From contig CAJJCS010000002.1 of assembly GCA_905182755.1 (NCBI GenBank), positions 372,001-436,000 on the forward strand: 64,000 bases of DNA, read 5' to 3'. Under the pieces are notes generated by a model that was not told the DNA's origin, made no database searches, and saw only the letters and a list, made by a program, of their open reading frames with translations. Below, in pieces: positions 37,061-46,036 of this stretch. A program made the translations under genes and the position numbers. The first letter of the stretch is position 1, and every line of letters begins with the position of its first letter. Source of the DNA: Aequorivita sp. HC6-5. GTDB lineage: Bacteria; Bacteroidota; Bacteroidia; Flavobacteriales; Flavobacteriaceae.

Positions 37061-38741
37061 CTAGCTATTCATAGATATTAAGAACTCATCATTGTTTTTA
37101 GTGTTTTTAATACGATCGTTAATAAACTCCATAGCTTCAACAGGGTTCATGTCTGCAAGGTATTTGCGCAATACCCACATACGTTGTATTGTCTTCTCAT
37201 CTAGCAGTAAATCGTCTCTACGGGTGCTAGAAGAGGTTAAATCTACGGCAGGGAATATACGGCGGTTAGATATCTTTCTATCTAGTTGCAGCTTCCATGT
37301 TACCAGTACCTTTAAATTCTTCAAAGATTACCTCGTCCATTTTAGAGCCTGTTTCTGTTAAGGCTGTTGCAATGATACTTAGCGAACCTCCATTTTCTAT
37401 GTTACGAGCAGCTCCAAAGAAACGTTTTGGCTTGTTTAGTGCTGCGGCATCTACACCACCAGAGAGGATTTTACCACTGGCCGGTTGTACGGTGTTGTAT
37501 GCTCTTGCTAAACGTGTAATAGAATCTAGAAGAATCACTACATCATGTCCACACTCAACCAAACGCTTTGCTTTATCTATTACTAGATTTGCAATACGAA
37601 CGTGCTCTGAGGGTTCTTTGTCAAAGGTAGAGGCAATCACCTCTCCTTGGACATTGCGTTGCATGTCTGTAACTTCTTCTGGACGTTCATCTATAAGGAG
37701 TATCATTTGATATACCTCTGGGTGATTGGCTGCAATACCATTGGCAATGTCTTTAAGTAACATTGTTTTTCCTGTCTTTGGCTGCGCTACAATCATACCA
37801 CGTTGTCCTTTACCTATAGGAGAGAATAAATCTATAATACGGGTAGAAAGGGTTGGTTGTTTCTCGGAGATGTTAAATTTCTCTTGAGGAAATAAAGGTG
37901 TTAAATGCTCAAAAGCAATCCTGTCACGAACTACATTTGGATTTTGACCATTAATTTTTATGACTTTAATAAGAGGAAAATACTTTTCTCCCTCTTTTGG
38001 GGGACGTACAACTCCTAATACTGTATCACCACTTTTTAAACCAAAGAGTCTAATTTGTGATTGTGATACGTAGATATCATCAGGAGATGACAGATAATTA
38101 TAATCACTAGAGCGCAGAAAACCATATCCATCTTGCATGATATCTAAGACTCCTTCACTTTCTATAATGCCATCAAATTCAAAATCTGGCTCTTTATATC
38201 TGTTTCTACTGTCTTTATTACCGTTGTTACGGTTGTCTTGTTTTGGTTTGTTATCTCTTGGTGGTCTTTTGTTGTCATTTCCACCTTTTTGACGGTTGTC
38301 ATTTTGTTGACGGTTGTCTGTATTTTTGTTTTTGTGTTGTGGCTTGTTCTCTTTAGTGGGGTTTTCTTGAGGGCGTTTTTCTGGAGTGGTTTCTGCCTTG
38401 TCGTTCTTTTTTTCTTCTGTACCTTCTTGTTTGTGTTGTTCCTTTTTCTCTGAAGGGTTTGGTTTTTCTCTTGGAGTTTGTTTAGCCCTAGGGTTTGGCT
38501 TGTGTCTGGGAGGACGAGGTGATCGTTCTTCTGTTTTAGGGGCTGCGGGTTCGCTAACAGCCTGCTTTGGTATTTCTGAAACGATAGCCTTTACAGCGTT
38601 TGGATTTGCAGCTTGGTAATCAAGTATTTGATATACCAAGTCTAATTTTTTTAAAGTACGGTACTTTGGTACTTTTAATGTGTTTGCTAATTCCTGTAAT
38701 TCAGGTAATTTTTTAGCTTTTAATTCTGAAATTTCTAGCAT
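37061..38741 (-). CDS. rho: Transcription termination factor Rho with a long disordered insert, broken by a +1 frameshift
   Basis: Rho is the hexameric RNA helicase that ends transcription. The 559-residue protein has an N-terminal Rho_N/SAP-like domain (residues 1-45, [19 protein letters not shown]), then about 120 residues rich in Lys, Asn, Gln, Pro and Glu, the RNA-binding cold-shock-like domain ([16 protein letters not shown]) and the ATPase with Walker A AQPKTGKT and Walker [17 protein letters not shown]. An extra base at 37294-37295 separates FKGTGNME from [18 protein letters not shown]; without it the C-terminus ([10 protein letters not shown]) is normal. Insert-bearing Rho is typical of Bacteroidota. 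The gene is flanked by its own terminator. Confidence 0.95.
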
Positions 38742-38906
38742 GTAGAGAGTGATAATTTGATTAAAGTGAGGGAAATCTTTAGAAAAAGATTTGTGTCTGA
38801 AAATTTATTTGAAGATAAGTAACCTAGATTGAAATGGTTACATATTATTAATGCAATAATACAACAATAAATTAAACTCTTACCTACAATTTTTAAAAAG
38901 AAACCT

Positions 38907-38914
38907 TATTTTTG
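38907..38914 (+). promoter_or_regulatory. -7 box of the DUF4293 gene
   Basis: TATTTTTG fits TAnnTTTG and lies 24 bases before the ATG. A -33 TTG is not evident. Confidence 0.45.
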
Positions 38915-38938
38915 AGCTATAAATAACGACTCTTTTTA

Positions 38939-39349
38939 ATGTTACAACGCATACAAACTATATATCTTATCCTTGCCACTTTTGTGATGGCGGGGTTATA
39001 TATTTGGTTTCCTGTGGTAACTAGCACAGATGGAGTTGTTCTTATTAGTAATCAAGAACCGCTAGTTTTTGGATTAATATTCAGTTGTATTGCCTTAACA
39101 ATTATTGCTGTTTTAACTTTTAAAAAACGACAGACACAATTTGTGTTGAATCGTTTAAATATCATATTAAACTTTGTATTACTGGGAGTTTTCGTTTATA
39201 GGTCACTAAGTGTACCTGGAGAGACTTTGGTCTCACAGAAGGGTATTGGGGTGTTACTTCCTATCATTTCTATCGTTTTTTTAGCGATGGCCAATAAAGC
39301 CATCAAAAAGGATGAAGATCTCGTAAAATCTGTAGACCGTTTACGTTAA
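38939..39349 (+). CDS. DUF4293 membrane protein
   Basis: This 136-residue protein belongs to the Bacteroidota family DUF4293. It starts MLQRIQTIYLILATFVMAGL and has four membrane helices (about residues 6-25, 42-62, 73-92 and 105-123) with a basic C-terminus (AIKKDEDLVKSVDRLR). No function is established. It is divergent from rho, the usual order in flavobacteria, and its transcript ends in a strong hairpin. Confidence 0.9.
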   Translation: MLQRIQTIYLILATFVMAGLYIWFPVVTSTDGVVLISNQEPLVFGLIFSCIALTIIAVLTFKKRQTQFVLNRLNIILNFVLLGVFVYRSLSVPGETLVSQKGIGVLLPIISIVFLAMANKAIKKDEDLVKSVDRLR

Positions 39350-39373
39350 CACAAGCTTAGTATTATTAGTGCG

Positions 39374-39409
39374 AGACCTCAAAGTATGCCAACTTTGAGG
39401 TCTTTTTTT
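39374..39409 (+). terminator. Terminator of the DUF4293 gene
   Basis: AGACCTCAAAGT pairs perfectly with ACTTTGAGGTCT around a 6-base loop and ends in seven T residues. It also lies just past the stop of the convergent phosphodiesterase gene. Confidence 0.8.
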
Positions 39410-39924
39410 ATCGTTTTAGTTCAATAACCTCTAGATTTTTGATGTTACTTCCATCAATCTCAAACCTAAGCATGGTTCTAACTTTATGAAAGCCATGTCT
39501 GCCAATTGCTCCAGGATTCATGTGTAATAATCCCGTTTTCTTACATCGCATTACTTTTAAAATGTGAGAATGGCCTGTAATAAATAAGGTAGGTGGGTTG
39601 GCATAAATACTCGCTCTAATTCTTTGATTGTATCTCCCGGGATATCCGCCAATATGAGTTATGTATACCGCAACCTGTTCACACATAAAATGTAAGTCTA
39701 GCTCAAAGGTAGCTCCTGGCCTTAGCGTCATCAATATTTCCATAGACAGCCCGCAAAGGTTTTAAAGCGGCAATGGCATCTGTTACCTTTAAATCACCAA
39801 TATCTCCAGCATGCCATACCTGGTCTGCCTGTTTTACATATTTTAATATGGTGTCATCTATATGGCTATGGGTATCACTAAGTAGCAGTATTTTAGTCAC
39901 GCTTGGTAGGGTTTTAAAAGTCAA
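39408..39924 (-). CDS. YfcE/MJ0936-type metallophosphoesterase, broken by a +1 frameshift
   Basis: This is a small calcineurin-like phosphodiesterase. Metal-binding motifs are LSDTHSHID (DxH), HAGDIGD (GD) and YGNID (GN) in the first frame, and THIGG plus ITGHSHI (GHSH) in the second. An extra base near 39716-39717 separates DDAKAR from ATFELDLHF; without it the protein is complete at about 171 residues. The frame starts at 39924, but the GTG at 39900 (VTKILLLSDTH) fits the family better and would give 163. The substrate is probably a phosphodiester, not predictable further. Confidence 0.88.
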
Positions 39925-40018
39925 AAATACACTTAATCACTTTAAGATATTTGTATTACTAAGACAAGATGATTAACAAAATTATCAACCCACAAGGTAT
40001 TTACTTTTCTCTAAAGTG

Positions 40019-40026
40019 TACCTTTG
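40019..40026 (+). promoter_or_regulatory. -7 box of truA
   Basis: TACCTTTG fits TAnnTTTG and ends 14 bases before the GTG at 40041. It lies inside the longer possible truA frame, which supports the shorter start. Confidence 0.5.
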
Positions 40027-40040
40027 TAAAAAAAACCATT

Positions 40041-40787
40041 GTGCGGTACTTTATAGAAATAGCTTACAACGGAACTAGTTATTGTGGTTGGCAAAGACAG
40101 CCCAACGCACTGAGTGTGCAGCAAGTTTTAGAAGAGGCTATGTCTGTTTTTTTAAGAACACCTATAACTGTTTTTGCTGCTGGAAGAACCGATGCAGGGG
40201 TGCATGCAAAACAACTCTTTGCGCATTTTGATTTTCCCGAACTTGAAAATATTTCTGAGACACTTTACAGAATCAATGCTCTTTTACCAAGCGATATTTC
40301 TGTAGCTAGCATTTCTAGAGTTAAAGAAGATGCGCATGCTCGTTTTAATGCCACCGCGCGCTCTTATGAGTACCATATACAGCTTTCCAAAAACCCATTT
40401 ACAACTACCCTGGCTCATCAAATACACAAAAAACCCGACCTACAACTAATGAACAAAGCTGCTAGCATGCTTTTAGGGCGTCAAGATTTCCAGTGTTTTT
40501 CTAGGTCTAACACAGAGGTTAACACCTTTTTTTGTGATATTACAATAGCACATTGGGAATTGCAAGCAAACACGTTGCTGTTTTCTATTACCGCAGATCG
40601 CTTTTTAAGAAATATGGTGCGTGCCATAGTTGGTACGCTGCTAGACGTTGGTTTTGAAAAAACCAGCCTTGAGGAGCTTTCTAGTATTATAAATTCAAAA
40701 GATAGGAGTAATGCTGGGTCTTCTGCACCTGCCCGGGGTTTATATTTAACCAAGGTTTCCTATCCTCAAGATGTATTCATAAGTTAA
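40041..40787 (+). CDS. truA: tRNA pseudouridine(38-40) synthase
   Basis: TruA makes pseudouridine at positions 38-40 of the anticodon arm. The protein has RYFIEIAYNGTSYCGWQRQP, the catalytic Asp in FAAGRTDAGVHAKQLFAHFD, FNATARSYEYHI and the C-terminal FLRNMVRAIVGTLLDVG. The open frame extends to 39969, but the GTG at 40041 gives 248 residues, the family size, and a promoter box sits between the two candidate starts. The ABC exporter gene follows 16 bases downstream. Confidence 0.93.
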   Translation: MRYFIEIAYNGTSYCGWQRQPNALSVQQVLEEAMSVFLRTPITVFAAGRTDAGVHAKQLFAHFDFPELENISETLYRINALLPSDISVASISRVKEDAHARFNATARSYEYHIQLSKNPFTTTLAHQIHKKPDLQLMNKAASMLLGRQDFQCFSRSNTEVNTFFCDITIAHWELQANTLLFSITADRFLRNMVRAIVGTLLDVGFEKTSLEELSSIINSKDRSNAGSSAPARGLYLTKVSYPQDVFIS

Positions 40788-40803
40788 TATCTTTACACGC
40801 TAT

Positions 40804-42567
40804 ATGGCATCAGCAAATGCATTTGATTTTAAGTTATTTAAGCGGTTATTGGAATTTACCAAGCCATACCGCTTGGTTTTTTATTTTGTTGCCTTTACAG
40901 CTCTTATTTTATCTGGACTGGCAATTTTAAGGCCTTATTTTTTAGAACGCGCCATAGATGAGTCTATAATACCTCGAGATCCTTCAGGGCTTATTTACTT
41001 TATTGTAATTATGATAGGGGTACTGGTATTGGAAGTGATATTTCAATTCTCTTTTATTTTTTATGCCAATTGGCTAGGCCAGCACATCATAAAAGACTTA
41101 CGTATTAGTTTGTTTGGCTTAATGATGCGTTTTAAAATGAAATATTTTGACACCAGTTCTGTGGGTAGGCTTACCACTCGTGCTGTAAATGATATAGAAA
41201 CCATATCTAGCATTTTTAGTCAAGGGCTGTTTATGATCATTGCAGATTTACTAAAAATGGCTGCTATTGCAACCTTTATGTTGTATCAAAGTTGGCGATT
41301 ATCACTCATTGTATTTGTTATTTTACCTCTTATACTTATAGCTACACGTATTTTTCAACGCGCAATGAAAGTAGCTTTTGAAGAGGTGCGGGCACAGGTG
41401 GCTAATTTAAATTCTTTTGTACAAGAGCGTATCACTGGAATGAAGATTGTTCAGGTTTTTGCAAGAGAGCAAACAGAGTACAAACAGTTTTTTGCTATTA
41501 ATGAAAAACACAAAAAAGCCTGGATTAAAACCGTATGGTATAACTCCATATTTTTTCCTATTGCAGAGATGGCCTCTTCTGTTGCCATTGGTTTGCTGGT
41601 TTGGTTTGGGGGTTTAAATGCTGCTTCAAACGGCGTGATTACTCTAGGTTTGGTTGTTGCATTTATAGAGCTGGCTCAAATGCTATTTAGGCCACTGCGT
41701 CAAATAGCAGATAAGTTTAACACACTACAAATGGGTATGGTTGCTGCAAAGCGTGTTTTTGAAATATTAGACACTAAAGCGCACATCGACAACCAGGGTA
41801 CCCGGGTGCTTACAAATACCAAAGGCGCTATCGTTTTTAAAAATGTTTGTTTCTCTTATGTGGAAGGGGAGCAGGTAATAAACGATATTTCTTTTACCGT
41901 ACAACCTGGAGAAACCATTGCAATTGTTGGGGCAACCGGTGCTGGTAAATCTACCATCATCAATCTTCTCAATCGTTTTTATGAAATTAACAGCGGTACT
42001 ATTTTAATAGATGGAGTATCAATTAAGGACTACACATTAGATTCTCTTAGAGATCAAATAGGGGTTGTATTACAAGATGTGTTTCTTTTTGCAGATACCA
42101 TACATAATAATATCAGTTTAAATAATAAGGCTATTACTGCACAAGAAATACAACAGGCAGCAACTCAAATTGGCGTGTCAAAGTTTATAGACTCCTTGCC
42201 AGGGAAATTTCAGTATAATGTAAAAGAGCGTGGTGTGATGCTGTCTTCTGGCCAGCGGCAACTCATTGCTTTTTTGCGTGCATATGTAAGTAATCCTGGT
42301 ATTTTGATTTTAGATGAGGCAACCTCTTCTGTAGATTCATACTCTGAACAGATGATACAAACAGCCACAGATACTATAACCAAAGACAGAACTTCTATTG
42401 TCATTGCCCATAGACTAGCTACCATTAAAAAAGCGGATAAGATATTGGTAATGGACGCTGGTAAAATTGTAGAATCTGGCACCCATAAAGAGCTGTTGGA
42501 TCTAGATGGTTATTACCGAACCCTTTATAAAGTCCAGTTCTCTGCAGAGAAAAACCGGGAAAATTAA
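40804..42567 (+). CDS. ABC exporter, fused membrane and ATPase domains (MsbA/MdlB-like)
   Basis: This 587-residue half-transporter has six membrane helices in residues 20-310 and a C-terminal ATPase with Walker A GATGAGKST, Q-loop VLQDVFLFADT, signature LSSGQRQLI and Walker B ILILDEATSSVD. It resembles lipid or multidrug exporters that work as dimers; the substrate is not predictable. The signature has LSSGQ rather than LSGGQ. It lies 16 bases after truA and overlaps the convergent cdaA by 4 bases. Confidence 0.92.
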   Translation: MASANAFDFKLFKRLLEFTKPYRLVFYFVAFTALILSGLAILRPYFLERAIDESIIPRDPSGLIYFIVIMIGVLVLEVIFQFSFIFYANWLGQHIIKDLRISLFGLMMRFKMKYFDTSSVGRLTTRAVNDIETISSIFSQGLFMIIADLLKMAAIATFMLYQSWRLSLIVFVILPLILIATRIFQRAMKVAFEEVRAQVANLNSFVQERITGMKIVQVFAREQTEYKQFFAINEKHKKAWIKTVWYNSIFFPIAEMASSVAIGLLVWFGGLNAASNGVITLGLVVAFIELAQMLFRPLRQIADKFNTLQMGMVAAKRVFEILDTKAHIDNQGTRVLTNTKGAIVFKNVCFSYVEGEQVINDISFTVQPGETIAIVGATGAGKSTIINLLNRFYEINSGTILIDGVSIKDYTLDSLRDQIGVVLQDVFLFADTIHNNISLNNKAITAQEIQQAATQIGVSKFIDSLPGKFQYNVKERGVMLSSGQRQLIAFLRAYVSNPGILILDEATSSVDSYSEQMIQTATDTITKDRTSIVIAHRLATIKKADKILVMDAGKIVESGTHKELLDLDGYYRTLYKVQFSAEKNREN

Positions 42568-43343
42568 CTTAAGTCTTTGTGGATTATTTCAGTGAGCTGC
42601 TCTAGAGTTTCATAGAGTACGAAATCTCCATCTTTAAGATAAGAAATCTGTCCATTCTCTTCGCTCACTACAAGACAAACAGCATCACTTTTTTCACTCA
42701 CGCCAACAGCTGCTCTATGACGCAGGCCAAAACGCAGTGGTATTTTTTTATCATCAGAGACAGGGAGTATCACACGTGTTGCGGTGATGGTATTACCTTC
42801 TATAAGCATAGCGCCGTCATGTAATGGACTGTTTTTGTAAAAGATACTCTCCAAAATGGGCTGGTTTACAGCCACACTCATAGCATCTCCACTAGATTTT
42901 ACAAACTCTAAACTATTGTTTCTTTTTATAACAATAAGGGCTCCGGTTTTACTTTGGCTCATATTTCTGCAAGCAGCAATAACGGGTTCTATGTCTGTGG
43001 TTGCAATGGTATCTGTAGATATAGATTTAAATTGTCTAAAAATACGATTGGCCTTAAAATTGGTAGACCCAAGCATTAACAAAAACTTTCTTATTTCTTG
43101 CTGGAATACAACAATTAAAGCAAACATACCTACACCCAAAAATCCTCCAAGAATTTTACTTAGCAGTTCCATTTCTAATAAATCTGTAAGCCACCATATA
43201 CCATAGATAATCACAATACCAATAAATATATTTATGGCCACGGTACCTTTTACTAGCCTATATAAGTAATATAGCAGTGCAGCCACTAGTACAATGTCTA
43301 TGGCGTCAATGATTCTAAAGTCTGTTAATTCGAAAAAATCCAA
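42564..43343 (-). CDS. cdaA: Diadenylate cyclase CdaA (c-di-AMP synthesis)
   Basis: CdaA joins two ATP into cyclic di-AMP. The 259-residue protein has three N-terminal membrane helices (about residues 12-90) and a DAC domain with the DGA motif in SPLHDGAMLIEG and the RHR motif in LRFGLRHRAAVG. This membrane-anchored form is the widespread TIGR00159 type. The folP gene lies 41 bases upstream on the same strand, a common order in this phylum. No c-di-AMP phosphodiesterase is visible in the window. Confidence 0.94.
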   Translation of the reverse strand: MDFFELTDFRIIDAIDIVLVAALLYYLYRLVKGTVAINIFIGIVIIYGIWWLTDLLEMELLSKILGGFLGVGMFALIVVFQQEIRKFLLMLGSTNFKANRIFRQFKSISTDTIATTDIEPVIAACRNMSQSKTGALIVIKRNNSLEFVKSSGDAMSVAVNQPILESIFYKNSPLHDGAMLIEGNTITATRVILPVSDDKKIPLRFGLRHRAAVGVSEKSDAVCLVVSEENGQISYLKDGDFVLYETLEQLTEIIHKDLS

Positions 43344-43384
43344 ATAATTTTGTTTTAAAGGTCTGTAAATGTAGGATTAAATTT

Positions 43385-44224
43385 TTAGTTACTCATAGAT
43401 GTGTTAAGTTGCTTAAATAGCGTGATACACTCTTTGGCCGGTTTTACATCATGAACTCTTAGTATACGCGCCCCTTTTTGCAAGGCTACCATATGGAGTG
43501 CCGTAGTTCCATTAAGGGCCTGTTTGGCTGAAATATCTAGTGTTTTGTACACCATTGATTTTCTTGAAACACCTACCAGTACTGGAAGCTCTAAGGTTTC
43601 AAAAAGCTCTAAATGATTAAGTAGCTCAAAGTTTTGATCTGTGTTTTTTGCAAATCCAAATCCTGGATCTACAATAATGTCGTTTATATTATGGGCTCTA
43701 GCTGCTGCGATTCTTTCAGAAAAATAAAAGAGTACTTCTTTTGTAATGTTTTGATACTCTGTAAGGGATTTCATGGTTTGAGCAGTACCACGCATGTGCA
43801 TCATTATGTAAGGAATTTGTAAATCCCCGATGGTCTCTAACATTTTGGGGTCTAATTTCCCGGCGCTAATATCATTCACCATACAGGCTCCCGCTTTTAC
43901 AGCCTGTTTTGCAACATTGCTTCTAAAGGTGTCAATGCTAATGAGTGCCTCTGGAAATTGTTTGATAATGGCCTCTATGGCTGGAACCACACGATTTATT
44001 TCTTGCTGTTGTGAAATATCTGTAGCCCCAGGTCTTGAGCTGTAACCTCCCACGTCAAGAAATGTTGCTCCCTGCTCAATCATTTTTGAGGCCTGTTTAA
44101 TAATTTGAGTTTCTGTGGTGGTAGCCCCACCGTCATAAAAGCTATCTGGGGTTATATTAATTATACCCATCACCCTTGGCTCAGCCAAGTCAATTAATGT
44201 ACCTTTACAGTTGATTGTTTGCAA
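43385..44224 (-). CDS. folP: Dihydropteroate synthase
   Basis: FolP condenses p-aminobenzoate with dihydropterin pyrophosphate in folate synthesis. The 279-residue protein has the N-terminal MGIINITPDSFYDGG loop, DVGGYSSRPGA, SIDTFRSNVAKQAV, VNDISAG and DPGFGFAKN, and the C-terminal RVHDVKPAKECI. It is complete. It precedes cdaA on the same strand and is divergent from the DUF1599 gene. Confidence 0.95.
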   Translation of the reverse strand: MQTINCKGTLIDLAEPRVMGIINITPDSFYDGGATTTETQIIKQASKMIEQGATFLDVGGYSSRPGATDISQQQEINRVVPAIEAIIKQFPEALISIDTFRSNVAKQAVKAGACMVNDISAGKLDPKMLETIGDLQIPYIMMHMRGTAQTMKSLTEYQNITKEVLFYFSERIAAARAHNINDIIVDPGFGFAKNTDQNFELLNHLELFETLELPVLVGVSRKSMVYKTLDISAKQALNGTTALHMVALQKGARILRVHDVKPAKECITLFKQLNTSMSN

Positions 44225-44276
44225 TTTTTTATTTTGATTTATTTACCCGAAATTTACGCAAAATCTTACACATAAT

Positions 44277-44876
44277 ATGGCAGATACTTCCAAAGAATAT
44301 AATGAGGTTATAGATACCTGTAGATCGCTCTTTCAAAAAAAAATGAAAGACTACGGTAGCGCTTGGCGAATTTTAAGACTACCCTCATTGACAGATCAAA
44401 TTTTTATAAAAGCCCAACGCATTCGTGGTTTACAACAAAACAAACAGCAGCGCGTAGACGAGGGGCAAGTAAGCGAGTTTATAGGAATTATAAACTACTG
44501 CATTATGGCGCTTGTACAGCTTGAAAAAGGAGTGGTAGAACAACCAGATATTGTATTAGAAGAAGCCTTAGAGCTGTACGATCAAAAAATAGCTGCCACC
44601 AAACAGCTCATGATGGATAAAAACCATGATTACGGTGAGGCCTGGAGAGACATGCGGGTTACCAGCCTAACAGATTTAATTATTCAAAAATTATTACGGG
44701 TTAAACAAATTGAAGACAATCAAGGAAAAACACTAGTAAGCGAAGGTATAGACGCCAACTACCAAGACATGATTAATTATGCTGTTTTTGCAATGATTCA
44801 TTTAGAGGCTAAGGCAGCCTCTTACCAGCTTGGCCCGCTTTTAAAAAGAAATAGTATCGAAATTGTAAGTGTATGA
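44277..44876 (+). CDS. DUF1599 protein with an internal duplication
   Basis: This 199-residue protein consists of two copies of the DUF1599 unit. Copy one has KKMKDYGSAWRILRLPSLTDQI and INYCIMALVQLEKG; copy two has DKNHDYGEAWRDMRVTSLTDLI and INYAVFAMIHLE. DUF1599 appears nucleotide-modification related in general (its members resemble MazG-like helical bundles), but I would not assign a reaction. The gene overlaps the BT_3928 gene by 4 bases (ATGA), so the two are translationally coupled. Confidence 0.9.
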   Translation: MADTSKEYNEVIDTCRSLFQKKMKDYGSAWRILRLPSLTDQIFIKAQRIRGLQQNKQQRVDEGQVSEFIGIINYCIMALVQLEKGVVEQPDIVLEEALELYDQKIAATKQLMMDKNHDYGEAWRDMRVTSLTDLIIQKLLRVKQIEDNQGKTLVSEGIDANYQDMINYAVFAMIHLEAKAASYQLGPLLKRNSIEIVSV

Positions 44877-46030
44877 AAGTATTAGTAGGAGTTTCAAGAA
44901 TATTTGTAGGGGTTTTATTTATTATAAGTGGTTTAATTAAATTAAACGACCCTGTTGGTTTTTCTTTTAAACTTGGAGATTATTTTGCTCCAGAGGTATT
45001 AAACCTTCCTTTTTTAGAACCATATGCACTAGTTATTGCAGTTTTGGTTGTCATCCTTGAGGTATTGTTGGGTGTGATGCTCATTGTGGGATATGCCAAA
45101 AAATTCACGCTATGGAGTTTACTACTCATGATTGTGTTTTTTACTTTTCTAACTTTTTACTCTGCATATTTTAATAAAGTTACAGATTGTGGTTGTTTTG
45201 GTGATGCGCTCAAACTTACTCCCTGGGAATCATTTTCTAAGGATGTTGTACTGCTTGTATTAATACTAGTTTTGTACAAAGGAAGTAGGTATATACAGCC
45301 TTTTTTCTCAAAAGGGGTGAGGAGTATTACTGTTTTTATATCCTTGATATTATGTTTGTGGTTAGGGCTTCATGTATTGGAGCATTTGCCAGTGATAGAC
45401 TTTAGAGCCTATAAAGTAGGAACAAATATAACTACTGGCATGCAGACACCTGCAGATGCACCTAGAGCAGTATATCAATACAATTGGAGCTTTGATGTAA
45501 ATGGCCAGCAAAAAACAGTTATAAATAGGGGAGAGGATCCCAAAATAGATGGCACATTACTTGGCGTTGAGACAAGTGTACTTCAAAAAGGGTACGAGCC
45601 ACCTATTCATGATTTTAGTATAGAGCGTGATGGTACAGATTATACCACCCAAATGCTAGAAGAAGAAAATCTGTTGGTAGTGATTGCTTACAACCTTGAT
45701 GTAGCACAAAACGATGGCTTTATTGCCATTAAAGAGGCTACAGATACCGCCATTGAAAAAGGGTATACCGTTATTGGTATCTCTGCATCATCTACCCCAG
45801 AGACAGAGAAACTTGCAGCCAAATACGATCTCGATTTTAAATTCTATTTCTGTGACATGACTGCCCTAAAAACCATTATTAGAAGTAATCCGAGTATCAT
45901 GAGCCTTGAAAAAGGAACCATTTTACAAAAATTACATTTTAATGATGTTGATCAATTAATTCTCAAAGAATTAAAAAATACTTCTTTGACTAATGATATT
46001 CCAGTTAAAACTTTAGATAGTATAAACTAA
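44873..46030 (+). CDS. BT_3928-family membrane protein (DoxX/MauE-like plus soluble domain)
   Basis: This 385-residue protein has four membrane helices in residues 1-150 resembling the DoxX/MauE fold, including LIKLNDPVGFSFKLGDYF and the VTDCGCFGDALKL cysteine motif, then another helix near 155-170. The C-terminal part (about 250-385) looks like a thioredoxin-type domain without a CxxC (LLVVIAYNLDVAQNDG, IGISASSTPETEKLAAKY). The DCGCFGD motif suggests redox chemistry, but this is inference. It overlaps the DUF1599 gene and is followed after 6 bases by a permease gene. Confidence 0.87.
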   Translation: MKVLVGVSRIFVGVLFIISGLIKLNDPVGFSFKLGDYFAPEVLNLPFLEPYALVIAVLVVILEVLLGVMLIVGYAKKFTLWSLLLMIVFFTFLTFYSAYFNKVTDCGCFGDALKLTPWESFSKDVVLLVLILVLYKGSRYIQPFFSKGVRSITVFISLILCLWLGLHVLEHLPVIDFRAYKVGTNITTGMQTPADAPRAVYQYNWSFDVNGQQKTVINRGEDPKIDGTLLGVETSVLQKGYEPPIHDFSIERDGTDYTTQMLEEENLLVVIAYNLDVAQNDGFIAIKEATDTAIEKGYTVIGISASSTPETEKLAAKYDLDFKFYFCDMTALKTIIRSNPSIMSLEKGTILQKLHFNDVDQLILKELKNTSLTNDIPVKTLDSIN

Positions 46031-46036
46031 TACCTC

